From NCBI GenBank assembly GCA_037974665.1, contig CM075764.1, positions 115,320,325 through 115,384,324 on the forward strand: DNA of 64,000 bases, given 5' to 3'. Position 1 is the first letter of the stretch; each line of letters begins with the position of its first letter. The notes under the pieces are model-generated. The model saw only the letters and a program-made list of their open reading frames with translations. It was not told the DNA's origin and did not search any database. This stretch comes from Ehretia macrophylla (taxonomy: Eukaryota; Streptophyta; Magnoliopsida; Boraginales; Ehretiaceae). Of this stretch, positions 32,340-44,492 are shown piece after piece. The translations under genes and the position numbers were made by a program.

Positions 32340-34628
32340 TGTCACGCCCCGACCCAACCCCGCAAAAGGCCAAGCCCGGACCCGACACACGGACGGAGTC
32401 TTCTCTGTACCGCGGACGTTCCGAAACCCTACATTCAATATAATATTCGAGAAACCACAACATTCATTTGAGACAAGCCAACATTCTTTTAGAAAACATA
32501 CATCTTTTCATTAACAACTTTGCAACCCAAAAATGATATGCATACTACACAATTATTTATGCCACTAAACAATTAACCATTAGCATGCATTTCCTTACTA
32601 GTCACATGAGTATATATTTACAACATTACAACCTTTAATCCTTTACAACATAAGACCATCTAGGCCTCAAAATAGATACTACATACAAGGCTATATGCCT
32701 CAACATAAAGCGACAACCAAGCATTAAACACATCAAGCATGGCTCGCACAAAATTCTGGCAACCAACCACCAGCAAAGCAAAGAAGTGTTATCACGGAAA
32801 CACCTCCACCTGCTCCTCCTCCTCTATTACCTCAATAGGGTCTGCTTCAACTACTCTTGTAAAAATATAGTATAAAAAGGAATGAGCAAAAACTATTGCT
32901 CAGCGAGGGCAATTGGTCTCAAGGACGGAGATGAGAGGAGTATACAATGCAATTAGTCAAGCAATTCATACAAATACCATATAGAGATACAACAAAGCCA
33001 TCAATAAAGCAAACCAAGCATTAAAACTATAAACACTCATTCAAAGGATACGGTACTCTTTTCACGAGCAACTTTCAATCACGAATTCGATGACGACGCG
33101 CCGGCCCAAACCACCTTATAACACCAGTTTGGAATACCCCGGAAGTATCCATCAATCTACGACCCATATATCCCTGGGAGGCAACCTAAGTGAGAAGAGG
33201 GAATAGCCACGGAGCTAGAGCAACCAACATTGGCAACCCGAGGCTACCCAGAGAGGCCCATCACTCACGTGCTGGACACTATGCAATGCAAGACTCGATA
33301 CAAGGCGATAAACGAGCAATAAAGCCACACGTGGAAGAATAACAAAGTAGGTTACTCTCACACGCAATAGCAATAGTTGATAAGCATTTCAATCAGAATC
33401 AATTCAAACAAGTATTTCAAGCAATCCTAAGCATTCTATAGGCATAATATCAAGAAAACAAGCAAAATCACAAATCGGCCCCAACTATCAAAACACTATC
33501 ATTTCCAAACGAGCCACGAGTTCTGGAAACTGACTTCGCCAATCCTCCTAGGCCACCATAGGGCACGTCTAAAGACCCCGAAACCCTACTTTACCCTAGA
33601 ATTCGCGCAAAGTCCCAATTTCCCCCTTTGTTCGTTTGAACTACAACTATACCAACCAAACACCCAACCAATGCCATAATCGTACCAAAAGTTCTTCCAT
33701 GGCCTCCCGAAACAATGCCAACACGCAAAATGAGAAAATGCCAAACTCGACCTAAACGGCCCTGACTTTCACCAAGGCATATTTCTCATTTTTTCCATTA
33801 CTCAACCTAAACAAACCATGCATTTAGTCATTCTAGCATACCTAGCACATTTTCACATCAACAGACAGCATAACAGCGCAACTTCATTGTTTCAAGGGTT
33901 TACTATTCATAAATTACTATTCAATTGACATTTAAATTACAATCTCAACATTTAACCGCAGAAAATGTTAAAAAGCTATAAATTCATGTTCTACAATTGT
34001 CAAGGAACATTCTAGAAGCATCAAAATGATTTAAACAACAATCTACAGATAAATCTCAAAAACCAAAAAGTTGACATACATAACATTTAAATGCGCAAAT
34101 AACGTGCTTCCCTCACCTTAGGCACTCCTAGTCGCTAGGAAAACAACGCTGGTTGGCTCGGTAACAACCCCGCACAAACTCACGCGAAGATTGGAAGTTT
34201 TGAAAGTTGAAAATGGTTTTTTTTTTCTCTTCAATATTTCGGCCAGCTCAAGGACTGAGTTTTCAGCTTTGTCTTTTATTTTTCTTTGTTAGTTGCTTAT
34301 TTAAAAGATGACAACTTGGTCAAAGGTCAAACCCCCTTGGTCAACTAACTTAAAATTGGTCAAATAGCATATTTTCATGCATTTTTAAGCTAAAACAACT
34401 AAGGAAATGTTAATTCTAGCTAACAAAAATTAAATTATAAAATTTATGGCACTAAAATACTAGTTTCACTATTTACTAAGGACTAAGAACCGCTCTCTAG
34501 CTATCACTTCCTAAATGTAATGCACTTTGCAACAAAAAAGAAGTAACAATTAAATCTTAAAGAATTTAAGAAATATAATTTCCAGAAAGATAATCAAGAA
34601 ATTCCACATTCCGGGCTCGGGTATTACA
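32340..34628 (-). mobile_element. Solo LTR inserted in the RNase H of EPRV copy G
   Basis: A 2289-bp sequence starting TGTCACGCCCCG and ending GGGTATTACA with no internal region. Same family as 2809-5393 by long stretches of shared sequence (for example 33432-33610 against 3961-4135). It also shares the CTACGACCCA and GAGGGAAT layout with the chromovirus LTRs. Orientation is minus by that comparison. Confidence 0.82.
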
Positions 34629-34633
34629 AGTAC

Positions 34634-36080
34634 TGCTACCCAAAAATCAATAGAAGCATCGATCTGTAAAATGAGTTGTCCTGGACCGGGATCTTGAGAG
34701 GAGGAAGTGCCTGCCATAGTTCCTTTAGCTTCTGAACTGCAATTGTGGCTTCTGGAGGCCAATTTCCAATGTTGCATTTTCGGAGGTATTTGGAAATCTG
34801 GCTGGTGTAGTTGGCCAAGGATGGAACATGCGATGAGTCATAATTGATCAATCCAAGGAACTGCTAGATCTGAGTAACAGTTCTGAGCTCATCAGGAAAG
34901 TCGAGGACTTTGCTTGATATATGGTCCTGTAAAAGAATGTGTACTTCTCTGATCTGCAAACCAAGAAAATCAATAGCATTTAAACCAATTTTCATCTTGG
35001 ATTCAGCAAGAACTAATCCATGCTGGTAGGTTAGGTCCTGGAATTGTCAGAGATGCTGGTGATGTTCTTCAGCTGTGTTACTGAATACCAAAACATCATC
35101 AATGTAGACAATACAGTGCTGCGCAAGGGGTCGGTACATATCGTCCATTCAGTGTTGGAACACAGACGGAGCATTCTTGAGACCGAATGGCATGACATTC
35201 CATTCATGATGTCCCTGTGGAACAACAATAGCAGTTTTGAATCTATCAGCTTCAGTAATACCAATTTGCCAAAATCTAGATTTCATATCAAATTTGGAGA
35301 AGAATTTGTCTTTGAATAGCTTCTGAAGGAGTTGTTCCTTTCTTGGAAGAGGGTATCTGATATCCTGCAATTGATCATTGAGTTGGCGATAATCTATCAC
35401 CAATCTTTTCTTTCCTCGGACTTGTTCAGATATTTTGTTGACATAAAAAGCATGACTTGCCCATGGAGATCTGGATGGTCGGATGAGACCTTGCTCAAAG
35501 AGTGTTTGAATTTCAGCTTGACAAAGATCTTCATATTTTGGCATTCTTGGATGAGAAGCGGTTTGGTGTGGCATCTGCCAATTTTCTCTGTAAGGTAGAG
35601 AGACGAAGTACTTCTCTTTTTCCCAAAACTTGTTTGGAAGATCACCGCAACAAGAAATAAGGAGGTTTCTCTCTTCAGCAAATTCATCATCTTGAATGGC
35701 TAAAACTTGTGAAGGTAATTCCTATAAGGATACCCAAGGGGTATACTGATTGTGTAGGAATTGGAAACCATTTGTCTGAAATGAGAAAGGAACAAGTAAG
35801 GTGAGGAAATCCATGCCTAAGAGATTGTCTTCACAGCATTGATCATACTGGTAAAAGCTGTGTCGAACTGAGACATCTAGGGATAAGTGCATGGGAATGG
35901 TAATAGAATGTGCTTCACTTACAAATCCATTACCAGATGCAGTGGTAAAGTTTGATCTAGATGAAATCCAAAATTCAGGAGGAAGACACTTGGATTTCAT
36001 CATGGAAATACATGAACCTGTGTCTACAAGTCCAGTAACAGTGATAGGAACATATCCTGGAGGGTCTATAACAAGCTTTA
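34634..36080 (-). pseudogene. EPRV copy G, aspartic protease, reverse transcriptase and proximal RNase H
   Basis: Protease VDTGSCISMM (about 36030) and MDFLTLLVPF, followed by RT. The 141-codon open piece 35574-35149 covers the RLVIDYRQLN and KFDMKSRFWQIGITEADRFK blocks. Y-I-D-D is intact (about 35100). RNase H begins (NYTSQISKYLRKCNIG) and is cut by the solo LTR. The open piece 36384-35722 joins the knuckle linker to the protease without interruption, so protease and capsid lie in one frame. Stops around the RT palm leave no active enzyme. Confidence 0.88.
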
Positions 36081-37580
36081 TGTATGGCTTATAGATCTGT
36101 CCTGGGGTAAAGGTAGCTTGGGAAGTGGTAATGATTAGTTGTTTAGTGGTTTTATGTATTTTGGCTATGGAGATGTTTGGTTCAGAATCAGAGGATTCGG
36201 ATTCAGAGGTGAGATATGATGATGATGCTGTATCAAGGTTAAGGACAGCTTGGTCTGGTTCAGAAGTCCATGTGTATAGTTGGTCATCAAAGTTTTGAGT
36301 TGAAATGAACTGAACAAGCTTGGCTGGCAGCTTCTTGGACTTCTTGAGGTAACAATCCTTTGCAAAATGTCTTTTTGTTTCCACAAAGAATACGGTTATT
36401 GGAAGAAGAGGGTTTTGATCTTTTCTTCACAAATCTGAATTTCTTGAAAGGTTTTCTGGACTTGTGAAACCTTTTCTGATGTTTGTGTTTCTTGTATTTG
36501 TGACACGAACATGGAGAATAGCTGTAAGTGTAACATCTAAACTTTTGGAAATCTTTTCTACAAAAGGTATCCATTGTTTTCTGCTCGTTGCTCTTAAGGA
36601 ACTTGCCAAGTCGCTTGGACTCGTACTGATCTTGAATGAGCTTTCTGGCCATCTGGTACAAGTGAGCAAGGCTCACATGTCTTAGATCTGCAATATTGGC
36701 TCATTTGAACTCTATTTCGAGCAATTCAGGAAGAGGTTGTGGCATGTTAAAGACAAACGCCTTCTTGATGGTTTATGTATTTTCCTCAAAGATAAAATAC
36801 AGAGCTTCCTCTCTGAGATAGTAATCTCTAAGTTTTGCAACATCACAGCATTCGTTGAGTAAGAACTCATTTTCTGCCTTTTCAATCTCTTGGGCTGTTT
36901 GTCCTACAAAAATGTTTCATAGACATCTTAGAAATATCTAGATATGATCTGTATTTGTTAGGATGATCTGTCTTTCTTCTTTTGACAACATTCTTGTCCA
37001 CCAACTGCGAAGTGATCCTGTTAAAGCAACAACAAGACGATCAATGATATATCTTATTTCAAGAGTAGGATTTCGGAGAGATTCTCCATTAATCCATGCA
37101 TCTATTTTTCTCAAGATATTTGAGTCTGTCATCGGGAGGAATTGCATCAATGTTCCAGAATTACTTGTGATCTGGTGCATATGGGATGTAAACTTTTCCT
37201 TCAATGTTTTGTTGTCTCTGAGGTTGCTGTTGTGGAACCTATGTGACTTGTGTTTGTGGCGGCTGTTGGTTCCGATGTTTACCAGCTTGGGAAGTTTCTT
37301 CCTAGTCACTGGTTGTTTCTAAATCATCAGGATTAGTTTGTACTAGGTTATATGTACGTGTTCTTGTGGTATCTATGTATAACGGAGTCATAGGACTGCT
37401 TCTTTGGCTTAGTTGGCTTTGCAAGTTTTTCAGCAAGTCGTTCTTTTTTTCTTTTGAACTCGTCTGAATCAAGATAATGCTTCTCGGAAGAAGATTTATG
37501 TATGTTGATCATGTTGACGCTGTTCCAAGAACGAACTTTTCCGGAAGGGTTCTGAATTGGAGCGACTTTCTGCAGTTTTT
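36081..37580 (-). pseudogene. EPRV copy G, capsid region with damaged zinc knuckle
   Basis: The knuckle region reads RILCGNKKTFCKG out of frame because one base is inserted near 36380. The core ends carry TAA (36773-36775, same codon as in B and E). About 275 bp between 37389 and 37390, including the YWVDLTPPPHY segment, is deleted. Arg is CGA at about 37074, where A, E and I have TGA. Confidence 0.78.
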
Positions 37581-38938
37581 TCTAGTTGATTGAAGTCTTC
37601 TGGTGGTATATGTGATTCTTGTGGAAAGCTTTGTGGAGGTCATTATACTGGTCATAACAACCTTGTCTGAGATGATCATGGGCTTGTTTTGTCCATGCAA
37701 CATGTTCCTTGAGATCTGACCATATCTTTTGAATGGCAGCATTCTGAGCTTTTGCATTCATGTTGCTCCAATTGATTGCTTACTCAATTTGTCCAACATC
37801 TTGTGGTCTGGTTTTGGTTACTTGCCATTTACCAACATATGTGATGTCGGCTTCTCCTGTACAATAGATGTCTTCAGGAAAATTAACAGAACATACATAT
37901 CTAGAGGACCTAGATCTGGTAGCAAAGGGTTTTCTAACACAATGTGGACAAGACTGAGGATGTCCAGCAAGTTGGCATTTTTCACATGGTTCAGCTGGTT
38001 GGGATTGTGTTGGAAATGATATGGAGACACGACTTGGTTCTAGAGGATGTCTAAAGATTCTTGGTGAATCATGGATGATTGGTCGGTTATGGCTTTTTTC
38101 ATAATCATTTTGCCATTGAGGAGGGAAAGTGAGTTCATGTTTGGTGTAGATCTTTGGTTGGGTAACATTACTATTTCCTAACACGTGGACTCGAGGCTTA
38201 CAGTTGTGGTCCATGGAAAAGAGATAGGTTTGGACTTTATAGGTCATGGAATGATGGAGTGCAACAACAGTTTTATTTGGGTTCATATCAACTCCATAAA
38301 GTTGGATTAGGACCTGAATGATTTGAGAAAGGGTAGGATGGGAAAGATCAAGGGTGATGTTTGGTTCAACCTAGATGAGAACATGGCCATTGTTAAGACC
38401 TGCTTCAACGGCACAGATAAATGCATCATCAAACTTACGCAACCTGGTATCTAGTAAAGAGACAAGACATGAAACATTCTTTCCGACAAGGAAACTAGGC
38501 TGTAATGCTAGACGAATGGCTCCAAGGTGGTAAACCTTTGTAACCTCTCAGTCTATATCTACGAAGATCAGGTTCAGAAAGTATGGGAAGATAGGTTTTT
38601 GAGTGAGAAGAGGATACGGATTGTACAGAGATTGTAGAGGATTTGTACACAGTTGTAAGGGCTGCTGGCTTGATAGGTAATAGAGATATTAACTGTTGTG
38701 TGAGTTGGGAAGTTTGGTAATATAAGTATGGGTTTAAGGGAGAGAGTTTGAAGAGTTCTCCTGGTTTGGTAAATGGAGGTGTTTGGGTTATGTCTACCTC
38801 ATAATAAGATGCGGAAGGATCAAAGGAAGTGACTTCAGAGTTGTTAGCAACAACTTCTTGTTCTGGCAGGGGAAGATCAGCCATGGTGGATACACTAGTC
38901 ACGACTGGACTTACTGCGGGACGTATGACACCTTTCAT
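37581..38938 (-). pseudogene. EPRV copy G, movement protein and Cys/His cluster
   Basis: ATG at 38938 (MKGVIRPAVSPVV). The first 147 codons are open (to 38495) and a second open piece is 38286-37780. The second piece holds the conserved block ending in HDSPRIFRHPLEP and the cluster CEKCQLAGHPQSCPHC (about 37990-37945). A base insertion near 38528 breaks the 30K core after RGYKGL. TAG at 37582-37584 is shared with E. Confidence 0.82.
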
Positions 38939-39527
38939 TCACTCTTTAACGGCTATTGCCCTATTGCCAAAGACTCTAGTGTTCAAAACAAAAGTATAGT
39001 TTAAAACCTTCAATACCAGAATAGGGAAGTGCTACAGTTAATTAGGCTCTGAGACCACTAAGGGGAAGGGAAGGAGTGGGAGGCGGATGAAGACATGGCT
39101 AAAGGTTTTAGTTTAAGAGAGAGAAGTAGAGGATGTGTTTTAGTCCCAATCTAACTCCGCCCCTTTAGTCAAGGGTTCTTCATTATTTATAGACAAACCA
39201 TTACAAAGCCTAATAATACAAGCAAAATCTTCACTATTGCTGACAAGGACTAAAGCAGCTTCCTTTAATAAAGGAAAAGTTGTCATGACATAAAGAGATT
39301 CCTAATAATTCACAATAAGACAAAGCTGATGCAACTAAAGCAGTTTCCTTTAATAAAGGAAATCTTACTTATTACAAATAGACAAACGAGACATGACCTA
39401 ATGGGAATCTTAAGTGACAAAAGATTCCTGTCATATCCTATTATTAAAACACGACAAACATATTTACATGACACGAAACTTCGTTATGGGGTCCACCCAG
39501 GATTCCTGGAATCCTGTCTGCAATGAG
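38939..39527 (-). promoter_or_regulatory. EPRV control region between H and G
   Basis: TATA box 39184-39192, upstream ORF 39096-39058 (MSSSASHSFPSP), primer site 39057-39045 intact, two palindromes (near 39270 and 39350). The TGACG position reads TGATG (near 39330). Confidence 0.75.
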
Positions 39528-40455
39528 TCACCATTTGTTGGTATTGAGATCGATATCATCCCACCACTCTTGACTATTTTGGATAAGATCTCTCCCTTCC
39601 CCCCCCCCCTCCACGGGTTGTAGTCAGACCCAAGGTCTGCAGTGGAATATCCATCTTCTTGAGAAAAACTCTGGAGGGTGAGAATATGCTCATGAAAAGT
39701 GGGGCTATTAGGAAAGCAGACGTGCCAAAATTCTCGGGGATCAGAAACATCTAGACCATGGGCTCTAGCAGTAGCTCTTTTGATGGTAAGGCATTGTTCC
39801 CAAGAAATAAACTATTCCTAAGGCTCTTGTTGGAGGTAGAAATGGTTGATTGGAATGATGGTTGGTGGAATAACACGATTCCAAACGTCTGTGAGGTGAA
39901 TGATGAAAACCTGCTGGTGCTGTATAACTTGATCGGTGATAAGTATTGGAGGGTTAAATGACTGAAACACCTGTGAGAATAGGTTGACAAAGCGGGATTC
40001 TGGGAACATACGAACATGTCTGTGGATGAGTTATGGATAAAAAAGAACTGCCATAGGATAATAATTAAGCCAATACCAAAGATACAAGAATTGCATCTTT
40101 GTAAAGTAATAATTATTGAAATCAAGAACTGTATCACATGGTTCTTCATGCTGGGGATTATAACGAACAACGTTGCGAACATAATAGATAGAGGATAATA
40201 GATCAATAATTCTTCTGTGCTTGATCTCAATGAATTTCTCAAAGAAATCAGTGATCTGGCTGCGTGTGAACGCTCGTAGGATTTTGAGTTGATGTTCCTC
40301 AGGAAGGGCTGTGAGAAATTGTGCCAGTTGATCTAGACTCAAATCATAAAATGTCTGAGACTGGCCATCCATGGGATCTGGATTTGAGCTAGAACTGCCA
40401 GGAATTAGACCTGGAACAAGGGAAGATGGGAGTATGCGACCGTTTGGATTTACCA
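39528..40455 (-). pseudogene. EPRV copy H, unrecognised C-terminal extension
   Basis: Ends at TGA (39528-39530). The 167-codon open piece 40534-40031 begins in the RNase H tail (MRHIPGKENILADFLS) and runs through the first half of the extension, showing the two are fused in one frame. A C-tract of about 13 bases (39600-39612) adds length and disturbs the frame of the second half. Confidence 0.78.
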
Positions 40456-42270
40456 TGCATACAGCTTTCTCGGATGGTGGTGTGCAAGAGAGAAAATCAG
40501 CAAGGATATTCTCTTTGCCTGGGATATGTCGCATTGTTCAATTGAATTGGGAAATCCATTTTGTCTATCAGATGAGTTGTGGATCCAGAATATCATTATT
40601 TTTTCTTTTGTGAACACCCTGAAATCCTTTAAAATCTGTTTCAATAATAAAAGGATTCTGAGCAAGATAAAACTTGAATTTTTTGATTCTCTAAATAACT
40701 GCAAGAACTTCTCTTTTGAAAGAGGGATAGTTGCGCTGTGCTGGCATGAAATATCCTGATTTATAGCCAAAGACTTGTCTGTGTCCGTTGTCTTCTTCAA
40801 TGAGGATTGCTGCCCAAAAATCAAGGGAAGTATCAGTCTGCAAGATGAGTTGTCCTGGACCTGGGATCTTGAGAGGAGGAAGTGCCTGACATAGTTCCTT
40901 TAGCTTCTGAAATGCAACTGTGGCTTCTGGAGACTAATTTCCAATGTTGGATTTTCGGAGGTACTTGGAAATCTGGCTGGTGTAGTTGGCCAAGGATAGA
41001 ACATGCGATGAGGCATAATTGATCAATCCAAGGAACTGCTAGATCTGAGTAACAGTTCTGAGCTCATCAGGAAAGTCGAGGACTTTGCTTGATATGTGGT
41101 CTTGTAAGAGAATGTGTCCTTCGCGAATCTACAAACCAAGAAAATCAATAGCATTTAGACCAATTTTTATCTTGGATTTAGCAAGAACTAATCCATGTTG
41201 GTATGTTAGTTCCTGGAATTGTCGGAGATGCTGGTGGTGTTCTTCAACTGTGTTACAGAATACTAACACATCATCAATGTAGACAATACAGTGCTGCGCA
41301 AGGGGTCGGTACACATCATCCATTATGTGTTAGAACTCGGACGGTGATTTCTTGAGACCGAATGGCATGACGTTCCAATCATAATGTCCCTGTGGAACAA
41401 AAAAAGCAGTTTTGAATCTATCAGCTTCAGTAAAACCAATTTGCCAAAATCCAGATTTCAAATCAAATTTGGAGAAGAATTTGGCTTTGGATAGCTTCTG
41501 AAGAAGTTGTTCCTTTCTCGGAAGAGGGTATCTGATATCTTGCAATTGATCATTGAGTTGGTGATAATCTATCACCAATCTTTTCTTTCCTCGGACTTGT
41601 TCAGATCTTTTGTTGACATAAAAGGCATGACTTGCCCACGGAGATCTGGATGGTCGGATGAGACTTTGCTCAAGGAGTGTTTGAATTTCAGCTTGACAAA
41701 GATCTTTATCTTCTGGCATTCCTGGATGAGAAGCGATTTGGTGTGGCATCTTCCAATTTTCTCTGTAAGGTAGAGAGACGAAGTGCTTCTGTCTGTCCCA
41801 AAACTTGTTTGGAATATCACTACAATAGGAAATGAGGAGGATTCTCTTTTCAACAAACTCATCATCTTGAATGGCTGAAACCTGTGAGGGTAATTCCTGT
41901 AAAGATACCCAAGGGGTATACTGATTGTGTAGGAATTGAAAACCATCTATCTGAAATGAGAATGGAGCAAGTAAGGTGAGGAAATCCATTCCTAAAAGAA
42001 TGTCTTCACAGCATTGATCATACTGGTAAAAGTTATGTCAAATTGAGACATCTGGGGATAAGTGTATAGGAATGGTCATGGAATGTGATTCACTTACAAA
42101 TCCAATACCAGATGTAGTAGTAAAGGTTGCTCTGGAGAAAATCCAAAATTCAGGAGGAAGACACTTGGATTTCATCATGGAAATACATGAACCTGTGTCT
42201 ACAAGTACAGTAACAGTGATAGGAACATATCTTGGAGGATTTATGAGAAGTTTTATGTAGGGTTTATATA
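40456..42270 (-). pseudogene. EPRV copy H, aspartic protease, reverse transcriptase and RNase H
   Basis: Best-preserved RT start in the window: 41989-41330 is open for 219 codons and covers MDFLTLLAPFSF, RLVIDYHQLNDQL, KFDLKSGFWQIGFTEADRFK and MPFGLKKSPSEF. YIDDVLVF (41290-41267) follows after a stop near 41328. The RNase H segment is at 40990-40500, with stops near 41043 and 40935 and a base loss near 40815. All catalytic residues that I can see are intact, but the gene is broken in at least four places. Confidence 0.88.
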
Positions 42271-43990
42271 TCTAGCCTGGGGTAAAAATAGCTTGGAAAA
42301 TGGAGATGATTGGTTGTTCAGTGGTTTGTTGTATTTTGGCTATGAAGTGGTTTGGTTCAGAATCAGAGGATTTGGATTCTGTGGTGAGATCTGATGATGA
42401 AGCTGTATCAAGGTTATTGAAGGCTTGATATGGTTCGGAAGTCCATGTGTATAGTTGGTCACCAAAATTTTGAGTTGAAATGAACTGAACATGCTTGGCT
42501 GGTAGCTTCTTGGACTTCTGGAGGTAACAATCCTTTGCAAAATGTCCTTTCTTTCCACAAAGAAAACACTTAGTGGAAGAAGAGGGTTTTGATCTTTTCT
42601 TCATAAATTTGAATTTCTTGAAAGGTTTTTTGGACTTGTAAACCTTTTCTGTTGTTTGTGCTTCTTGTATTTGTGACACGAACATGGAGAATAGCTGTGA
42701 GTGTAACAGCCAAACTTTTGCAAATCTTTTCTGCAAAAGGTATCAATTGTTTTCTGCTCGTTACTCTTGAGGAGCTTGCCAAATCGCTTGGACTCGTACT
42801 GATCTTGAATGAGCTTTTTGGCCATCTGGTACAAGTGAACAAGACTCACTTGTCTTAGATATGCAATATTGGCTCGTTTGAACTCTATTTCGAGCAATTC
42901 AGGAAGAGGATGTGGCATATTAAAGACAAACGCCTTCTTGATGGTTTCTATATTTTTCCCAAAGGTAAAATACAAAGCTTCCTGTTTGAGATAGTAATCT
43001 CCAACTTTTGCAACATCACATCATTTGTTTAGTAAGAACTCATTTTCTGCCTTTTCAATCTCTTGGGCTGTTTGTTCCACGAAAATGTTTCGTAGACATC
43101 TTAGAAATATATGGATAGGATTTGCATATGTTAGGATGATTTGTCTTTTTTCTTCTGACAGCATTCTTGTCCACCAACTGTGAAGTGATCCTATAAAAGC
43201 AGCTACAATACGGTCAATGATATCTCATATTTCAAGAGTAAGACTTCGGAGAGATTCTCCATTAATACATTCATTCATTTTCTCAAGATATTTGAGTCTG
43301 TTATCAGGAGGCATGGCATCAATGTTCCAAAATTGATTGTGATCTAGAGCATATGGGATGTAAACTTTTCCTTCAATGTTTTGTTGTCTCTGAGGTTGCT
43401 GTTGTGGAACCTGTGGGACTTGTGCTTGTGGTGGCTGTTGGTTCCGATGTTCACCAGCTTGGGAAATTTTTCCCTGGTCACTAGTTGTTTCTAAATCATC
43501 AAGATTTGTTTGTACAGGGTTATGTGTACGTGTTCTTGTGGTATCCGTGTAGAACGAAGTCACAGGAGTTTGCATAAGAACTGGTCCTTTGCATGGTAGA
43601 ATTGTCTGAGAGGATGAATGCTTTTCAAATAGATCAAAGGAATCAAAGGATGAAATAATAGAAGAAATTTAACTGGGTCCTTCTTTCTCGTCTTCATCAC
43701 CCCACCTAGTTGAGATAATTTTCTCTTTGGAGAGATAATGAGGAGGTGGTGTGAGATCAACCCAATAGGCTTTTTTCGCAATTGCCATTTGGTATCCAGA
43801 CTGCATGATCTGGCTTTGGATTATGCTTCCAAGTATGAGAGGACTGCTTCTTTGGCTTAGTTGGCTGTTTGAGCTTTTTAGCGAGTCATTCTCTTTTTCT
43901 TTTGAACTCGTCTGAATCAAGATAATGCTTCTCAAAAGAAGATTTTTGCATGTTGATCATATTGACGCTGTTCCAAGAACGAACTTGTCC
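42271..43990 (-). pseudogene. EPRV copy H, capsid region with zinc knuckle
   Basis: Knuckle CFLCGKKGHFAKDC (about 42570-42525) intact in the open piece 42736-42272. The capsid core has Glu at the codon that is TAA in B, E and G. The Pro/Gln-rich part is open at 43575-43225. The YWVDLTPPPHY segment lies in 43935-43669. The upstream end joins the movement protein through the deletion junction at about 43993. Confidence 0.78.
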
Positions 43991-44306
43991 AGAAGAGGAT
44001 ACAGATTGTACAGTGATAGTAGATGATTTATACACAGCTGTAAGAGCTGGTTTGATAGGTAATAGAGATTTGAACTTTTATATGAGTTGGGAAGTTTGGT
44101 AATATGAGTATGGGTTTAACGGAGAGAGTTTGAAGAGTTCATGGAGCTGTTTGGGTTATGTCTACCTCATAATGAGATGCGGAAGGATCAAAGGAAGTGA
44201 CTTCAGAGTTATTAGCAACAACTTCTTGTTGTGGCAAGGGAAAGTCAGTCATGGTGGATACACTGGTCACGACTGGACTTATTGCGGGACTTATGACGCC
44301 TTTCAT
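43991..44306 (-). pseudogene. EPRV copy H, movement protein N-terminal remnant
   Basis: ATG at 44306. About 100 codons of the movement protein, up to the SVSSS segment, fused at GAAGAGGATAC to the region just before the capsid (SGQVRSWNSVN). About 1.06 kb, including the 30K core and the Cys/His cluster, is missing. The identical junction occurs in copy I at 61851. Confidence 0.8.
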
Positions 44307-44492
44307 TCAATAGCCCTATTGCCAAAGACTTTAGTGTTCAAGACACAAGTATAGTTTAAGACCTTCAATACTAGAATAGGGAAGTGCTATAGTTAACTAG
44401 GCTTTGAGACCACTAAGGCGAAGGGAAGGAGCAGGAGGCGGATGAAGACATGGCTAAAGGCTTTAGTTTGAAAGAGAGAAGTAGAGGATGTC
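44307..44492 (-). promoter_or_regulatory. EPRV leader of copy H without its promoter
   Basis: Leader with primer site 44412-44400 (TGGTCTCAAAGCC) and 12-codon upstream ORF 44451-44413 (MSSSASCSFAFA-type ending changed to FPSP by frame). The sequence jumps at TAGAGGATGT (44483-44492) into movement-protein sequence, so the TATA box and palindromes are gone. Confidence 0.7.
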
